A DNA stretch of 10,002 nucleotides from Bacteroidales bacterium (lineage in GTDB: Bacteria > Bacteroidota > Bacteroidia > Bacteroidales > JAGOPY01), in the NCBI GenBank assembly GCA_030638325.1, contig DAOWEV010000096.1, positions 1 through 10,002 of the forward strand. The letters are read 5' to 3'. A model generated the notes under the pieces. The model did not search any database. It was not told the DNA's origin and worked only from the letters and a program-made list of their open reading frames with translations. The translations under genes were made by a program, and so were the position numbers. Position 1 is the stretch's first letter. The number at the start of each line of letters is the position of its first letter. Shown piece after piece: positions 6,578 to 10,002 of the stretch.

Positions 6578-7504
6578 TTAAAGCTTGATCCTGTTAATGT
6601 TCAATGTATCCAACTGGTAGGTGCCAACGCCCATTCCGGCTGCCTGTGTAATATATGTAATGTCTTCAGGATCAGTCCCGAATACTTTGGCGGCTGCAGC
6701 ATCCGCGGCGACGATGTCTGAAGAAATGATCTGTGTTTTAAAAGTAACCACATCTTTCTCAGAAACCCCGCGGGGCCCGTTTTCCATCATCACCCTGTAA
6801 GCATCGATCACATTCAGGTCAGGCTTGCAATAAGTGGTAAAATCGGCTATGCACTGGTGCAGGTTGTTTTTGTGCCACCATCTCCTGTCCCATATTACAC
6901 CCATCAGGTTCTTCATGGCTATGGTAAGGTCGGTTGCCATGTGGTCTTTGAGCACCGGGACATTGATGAACACATCGGAGTCCAGGATGAGTTCATGAAC
7001 TTTGGCGGATTTCAGTGTTACCCCGTCCGGAATTTCCACAGGCCGGTAGTATTTTTCAAGATTACCCGGAACAACCTTTGCGCCGGCTTCCTTTGCTATC
7101 GGTTCGATCGCACTGTTTTTATAGCAATTGGCCCACTCATCACAAGTATTATCAAAAACATATACCTCGCTGGCGCCTGCATTGTAACAATGCTCTATAA
7201 TTCGTTTTACCAGTTGAGGGTTGGTATTGGCAGCCCTTTCCGGAATGACATCCCATCCGATGTTGGGTTTTACAACAACTGTTTGCCCCTCTTTTACAAA
7301 TGCTTCCATGCCTCCAAGCGATTCGATTGCCATGTCGAACATAACATCCGGTTCTCCGTTCATAATGGCCACCATATCGAATGGCCCGTTTTCAGGTCCT
7401 GATTGTGGTAATGCAAATAAGATATTCAGGTTCCCGAACACGAGCGCTGTGGTGGAGGCAATTGTTGCACCCGCTGTTTTCCTGATGAAATCGCGACGCT
7501 TCAT
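6578..7504 (-). CDS. Tat-exported DUF362 domain protein
   Basis: A 308-residue protein with an N-terminal Tat signal: RRDFIRK at residues 3-9, then a hydrophobic stretch ending near residue 31 (ILFA). The mature part matches the DUF362 family: VVVKPN at 76-81, NVPVLKDH at 181-188, AMKNLMG at 196-202, LNVIDA at 230-235, NGPRG at 242-246 and SDIVAADAAAAKVFG at 262-276. DUF362 has no settled biochemical role; members are often annotated as Fe-S centre proteins, but this copy has scattered cysteines (C106, C121, C127, C218, C226) and no CxxC ferredoxin motif. The Tat signal suggests export in a folded, possibly cofactor-loaded state. It is the first gene of a two-gene operon with the polyferredoxin, only 4 nt apart, so I infer it is the redox partner or substrate-side subunit. 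The start is supported because the Tat motif begins at once. Confidence 0.92.
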   Translation of the reverse strand: MKRRDFIRKTAGATIASTTALVFGNLNILFALPQSGPENGPFDMVAIMNGEPDVMFDMAIESLGGMEAFVKEGQTVVVKPNIGWDVIPERAANTNPQLVKRIIEHCYNAGASEVYVFDNTCDEWANCYKNSAIEPIAKEAGAKVVPGNLEKYYRPVEIPDGVTLKSAKVHELILDSDVFINVPVLKDHMATDLTIAMKNLMGVIWDRRWWHKNNLHQCIADFTTYCKPDLNVIDAYRVMMENGPRGVSEKDVVTFKTQIISSDIVAADAAAAKVFGTDPEDITYITQAAGMGVGTYQLDTLNINRIKL

Positions 7505-7529
7505 AATTTCAAATATTGATTTCTGTAAT

Positions 7530-7562
7530 CAAGCATAAAATTACAATTATTTTGGATACAAA
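7530..7562 (-). promoter_or_regulatory. Weak candidate promoter of the DUF362/polyferredoxin operon
   Basis: The minus strand has TTTG at 7562-7559, a 21-bp spacer and TATGCTTG at 7537-7530, one mismatch from TAnnTTTG. The box is 25 bp upstream of the ATG. No exact TAnnTTTG box was found between 7505 and 7600. Confidence 0.3.
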
Positions 7563-7584
7563 GAGTATAGCCTGAAACGTGGGA

Positions 7585-7668
7585 CGGAAGTCGGAAGTCC
7601 GAAGACCGAAGGCGTGAGAGTTGACGGTTGACGGTTGACAGTTGACAGTTAGTTATTAGTTATCAGGA
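7585..7668. repeat. Heptamer-phased array with drifting unit sequence, 12 units
   Basis: In one 7-bp register the units are CGGAAGT twice, CCGAAGA, CCGAAGG, CGTGAGA, GTTGACG twice, GTTGACA twice, GTTAGTT, ATTAGTT and ATCAGGA. Identical pairs show local duplication, while the unit sequence changes completely along the array without loss of phase. It is purine-rich on the plus strand and lies upstream of the DUF362 operon promoter. It forms an inverted pair with the array at 7690-7787. Confidence 0.8.
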
Positions 7669-7689
7669 TAGAGTCCAGTTGGCCAATTT

Positions 7690-7787
7690 CACTTCACTAT
7701 TCACTACTCACATCTCACATCTTACGCTTCACGCTTCACATCTCACGCTTCACCTCTTCGGACTTCTGACTTCCGACTACGGACTTA
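7690..7787. repeat. Heptamer-phased array, 14 units, inverted relative to the left array
   Basis: Fourteen 7-bp units fit one register. They include CACTTCA, CTATTCA, CTACTCA, CATCTCA twice, CATCTTA, CGCTTCA three times, CCTCTTC, GGACTTC, TGACTTC, CGACTAC and GGACTTA. It is pyrimidine-rich on the plus strand. Its reverse complement follows the same order as the left array (GAAGTC-type units, then TGA-type units). Positions 7755-7774 pair with 7586-7605 at 19 of 20 bases. It ends 10 bp before the -7 box of the downstream gene, so it covers the place where a -33 element would sit. Confidence 0.85.
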
Positions 7788-7797
7788 TTAAATTACC

Positions 7798-7805
7798 TAT
7801 TTTTG
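7798..7805 (+). promoter_or_regulatory. -7 box of the LTA-synthase-like gene, near-leaderless
   Basis: TATTTTTG followed by CA is an exact TAnnTTTG match and ends only 7 bp before the ATG at 7813, so the transcript would start at or a few bases before the start codon. No TTG or TTTG exists at the usual -33 distance; that position is occupied by heptamer repeats. Confidence 0.5.
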
Positions 7806-7812
7806 CAAAAGC

Positions 7813-9810
7813 ATGAAAGCCTATAACTATCATATTCTGCTTCTATTGAAACGGCTTTTTCTTGCCCTAATGCTTTTCTCGATCAGCCGTTTGGTCTTTT
7901 ATTTGATTAATTATGAGCTTTTTACGGGCCTTGGGCTCTGGCAGTTTATCGGTGTTTTTATCATTGGGATGAGGTTCGATCTGTCAGTGATCATTTATTT
8001 TAATATGCTGTTTATCCTGATGCATATCCTGCCCCTCGGAGTTATCAAAAGTAGAAAGCCCTGGCAGTTGTTTTTAAAATGGTATTTTGTGCTTGTCAAT
8101 GCTATGTTGATTTTTATCAACCTTGCGGATGCAAAATATTTTAATTTCATATTAAAACGTTCTACGGCAGATGTGTTGAAATTTATTTTCTTAAGTGACG
8201 ATGTCCCAACCTTGATACCACAATTTCTTATAGCTTATTGGTACCTTCCCGTGATTTGGATCACCTTGATTATTATAACCTGGTTTGCTTATCCGGCCCT
8301 GAAACCTGAGAAGCTTCAGAAACTTATTAGGGAAGGGTCAAACAGGCGATTTATTTCTACCGGTTATCAATTCACAGCTTTTATTGTTTTATTGGGATTG
8401 TCTTTTATAGGCGCCAGGGGAGGGGTGCAAATGAAGCCCCTGATGATCGTGCATGCCTCCAAATATACAACAGCGAAATACATACCGCTGGTACTGAATA
8501 CGCCTTTTACGATTATGACAACATACGGGCATAAGGATCTCGATGTCCCGGAATATTTTACATACGAGGAATGTGAAAAGATTTACCCAACCCTGCATCA
8601 ATATGAATTTGCAGACACCTCCTTCAGACGCATGAATGTGGTTATCATCCTGTTCGAAAGCTACTCGCGTGAATACAGTGGCTTTTTAAACGGCTACAGG
8701 GGGTATACACCTTTTTTAGACTCACTCATGCAACATTCACTTGTTTTTAGTAATGCTTTTGCCAACAGTCACAGGTCGATAGATGCAGTATTAAGCATTA
8801 TTGCAGGATTGCCAACACTGATGGATGATCCGATCATAACTTCCGTGTACAGCACAAACAACTTATACAGCCTGGCACATATTCTCAATAAGGAAGAATA
8901 TAATACGGCTTTTTTTCATGGCGGAACCAATGGCACCATGGGTTTCGACGGGTTTGCAGGAATGGCTGGATTTGATGACTATTACGGAAGGACCGAATAC
9001 GGTAACGAAGAGGATTATGACGGGTACTGGGGGATTTATGATGAACCCTTCCTGCAGTATTTTGCAGCAAAACTCAATTCCTTTAAGCAACCTTTCTTTG
9101 CATTTGAATTTGCACTCAGCTCACATTTCCCATACTCCATTCCCGAGCAGCATAAAGGCAAATTTAAAGAAGGCCCCCTGAAAATACATAAGGTTGTCAG
9201 CTATACGGATTATGCCCTGAAGCAGTTCTTTAAAACAGCTTCAAAGATGCCCTGGTATAATAATACTATTTTCATGGTCATGGCTGATCATCCCGCTCAG
9301 TCTGTGATCCCTTCAAATATTGAAGATATTGAAGACCCCGGTGAAAAGCTGGATGAGTACAGCATGAAATTTTATAATAATACCCACGGAAGATATGCTA
9401 TTCCAATGCTATGTTTTGTGCCTTCAGACAGTAGCATCAATGGCATAGATACAATGATAACGCAACAAAGCGACATGATACCCAGTATTTTATATTATTT
9501 AAGATACAATAAGCCGTTTATGGCTTTTGGAAACAATGTTTTTGATGATTCCGCAAACCATCTCGCTGTTGCTTTTGTGAATGGCATATATCAGGTTAGT
9601 AAAGGCAGGTACAGCCTTTTGTTTGATGGTGAAAAGAGTATAGCTCTTTATGACAATATGGCCGACCCTGAGCATAAAAGAAACCTGTTATTAACTCAGA
9701 AACAAACGGTTCAGGAACTGGAGATTTATATTAAAGCTATTTATCAGCAATATAATTACAGGCTGGTAAATAATAAACTTGTACCGCCCGGGGTGGGAAA
9801 TTTGCGATAA
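7813..9810 (+). CDS. LTA synthase family/sulfatase-superfamily membrane phosphotransferase
   Basis: A 665-residue inner-membrane enzyme. Five or six N-terminal membrane helices (about 9-31, 40-76 as one or two, 87-106, 137-160, 184-200) precede a large extracytoplasmic alkaline-phosphatase-fold domain from about residue 274. Metal and catalytic candidates are E282 in ILFESYS, S322 in SHRSID (Ser where S. aureus LtaS has the Thr nucleophile), D492-H493 in MADHPAQ, plus H369, H438 in SSHFPY and H525 in THGRYAIP. Family members transfer phosphoglycerol, phosphoethanolamine or similar groups to envelope polymers, glycans or lipids. Bacteroidota lack classical lipoteichoic acid, so the acceptor here is probably a glycan or lipid, by inference. 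The length is typical and the domain is complete. It is transcribed alone, divergently from the DUF362 operon. A plain sulfatase is unlikely: there is no CxPxR formylglycine motif. Confidence 0.93.
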   Translation: MKAYNYHILLLLKRLFLALMLFSISRLVFYLINYELFTGLGLWQFIGVFIIGMRFDLSVIIYFNMLFILMHILPLGVIKSRKPWQLFLKWYFVLVNAMLIFINLADAKYFNFILKRSTADVLKFIFLSDDVPTLIPQFLIAYWYLPVIWITLIIITWFAYPALKPEKLQKLIREGSNRRFISTGYQFTAFIVLLGLSFIGARGGVQMKPLMIVHASKYTTAKYIPLVLNTPFTIMTTYGHKDLDVPEYFTYEECEKIYPTLHQYEFADTSFRRMNVVIILFESYSREYSGFLNGYRGYTPFLDSLMQHSLVFSNAFANSHRSIDAVLSIIAGLPTLMDDPIITSVYSTNNLYSLAHILNKEEYNTAFFHGGTNGTMGFDGFAGMAGFDDYYGRTEYGNEEDYDGYWGIYDEPFLQYFAAKLNSFKQPFFAFEFALSSHFPYSIPEQHKGKFKEGPLKIHKVVSYTDYALKQFFKTASKMPWYNNTIFMVMADHPAQSVIPSNIEDIEDPGEKLDEYSMKFYNNTHGRYAIPMLCFVPSDSSINGIDTMITQQSDMIPSILYYLRYNKPFMAFGNNVFDDSANHLAVAFVNGIYQVSKGRYSLLFDGEKSIALYDNMADPEHKRNLLLTQKQTVQELEIYIKAIYQQYNYRLVNNKLVPPGVGNLR

Positions 9811-9891
9811 CTTAGTACTTAGGGTGCAACTTTTAACAACATGGCTAAATATTATTTTGATGTGCTGGGGATAAATATAAACTTATCCAAT

Positions 9892-9906
9892 AATCCCGAA
9901 GGGATT
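9892..9906. repeat. GAA-loop hairpin 1
   Basis: 6-bp arms AATCCC and GGGATT around GAA. It is the first of three closely spaced hairpins with the same loop but different stems. It lies 82 bp after the LTA-synthase-like stop codon with no T-run, so it is not called a terminator. Confidence 0.6.
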
Positions 9907-9918
9907 GAACAATAATAA

Positions 9919-9937
9919 CCGTATGCGAAGCATACGG
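9919..9937. repeat. GAA-loop hairpin 2
   Basis: Perfect 8-bp arms CCGTATGC and GCATACGG around GAA, 12 bp after hairpin 1. The spacers on both sides contain AATAATA. Confidence 0.7.
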
Positions 9938-9958
9938 AAACAAACGAAATAATAATCA

Positions 9959-9976
9959 GAACCCCGAATGGGGTTC
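9959..9976. repeat. GAAT-loop hairpin 3
   Basis: 7-bp arms GAACCCC and GGGGTTC around GAAT, 21 bp after hairpin 2. The 3' flank TTCAACA resembles the TTGAACA following hairpin 1. Together the three look like REP-type palindromes. No REP-associated transposase is in the window, so mobility is inference only. Confidence 0.65.
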
Positions 9977-10002
9977 AACAAACAACACCAATATGTCAGT
10001 TA

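Noticed and set aside
6857..7402. 181-codon plus-strand frame opposite the DUF362 gene
   Set aside because: It is antisense to a frame with clear DUF362 motifs and a Tat signal, and has no recognisable features of its own.
7813..9810. Classical sulfatase annotation
   Set aside because: No CxPxR or SxPxR formylglycine motif; the N-terminal membrane helices and the E282/S322/D492/H493 pattern fit the LTA-synthase branch.
9841..9915. 24-codon plus-strand frame starting MAKYYFDVLGI
   Set aside because: It is very short, lacks a visible promoter, and its last codons (NPEGIEQ) come from hairpin 1 and its flank. It could be the remnant of a gene cut by the palindromes, but there is not enough sequence to say.

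Overview
The window looks like a chromosomal segment of a Bacteroidota bacterium, probably an anaerobic or facultative Bacteroidales/Marinilabiliales-type organism. The evidence is indirect: TAnnTTTG-type -7 boxes with short leaders, no strong Shine-Dalgarno sequences, moderate GC, an LTA-synthase-family membrane phosphotransferase in a genome that also carries a Gram-negative LolD-type ATPase, and short intergenic palindromes of a kind I associate with this phylum. Species or genus cannot be read from the window.

Layout. Positions 1-3588 (minus strand) hold one uninterrupted, edge-truncated gene for a secreted repeat protein of at least 1196 residues. It has a signal peptide, nine diverged TPR-like units, a Gly/Asp-rich linker, and then a very regular 60+60-residue alternating array (360 bp period) that runs off the left edge. 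Positions 3589-4131 are non-coding and hold four separate 7- or 8-bp period tandem arrays. Positions 4132-4782 (minus) encode a LolD-like ABC ATPase with its own promoter. Positions 4783-5010 hold short palindromes. Positions 5011-7504 (minus) form a tight two-gene operon: a Tat-exported DUF362 protein, then a 520-residue membrane polyferredoxin that looks like a NapH-NapG fusion joined through an internal twin-arginine segment. Positions 7505-7812 separate the divergent genes and carry two heptamer arrays in inverted orientation. Positions 7813-9810 (plus) encode an LTA-synthase/sulfatase-superfamily enzyme. Positions 9811-10002 hold a cluster of three hairpins with GAA-type loops.

Functional picture. 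The DUF362 protein and the polyferredoxin probably form a quinol- or periplasm-facing electron-transfer module of unknown substrate. The LolD-like ATPase and the LTA-synthase-like enzyme are envelope functions, and the giant TPR protein is predicted to act outside the cytoplasm. No phage, CRISPR, tRNA, rRNA or transposase gene was seen. The least explained features are the intergenic 7/8-bp arrays, whose period is kept while the unit sequence changes, and the NapH-NapG-like fusion beside DUF362.
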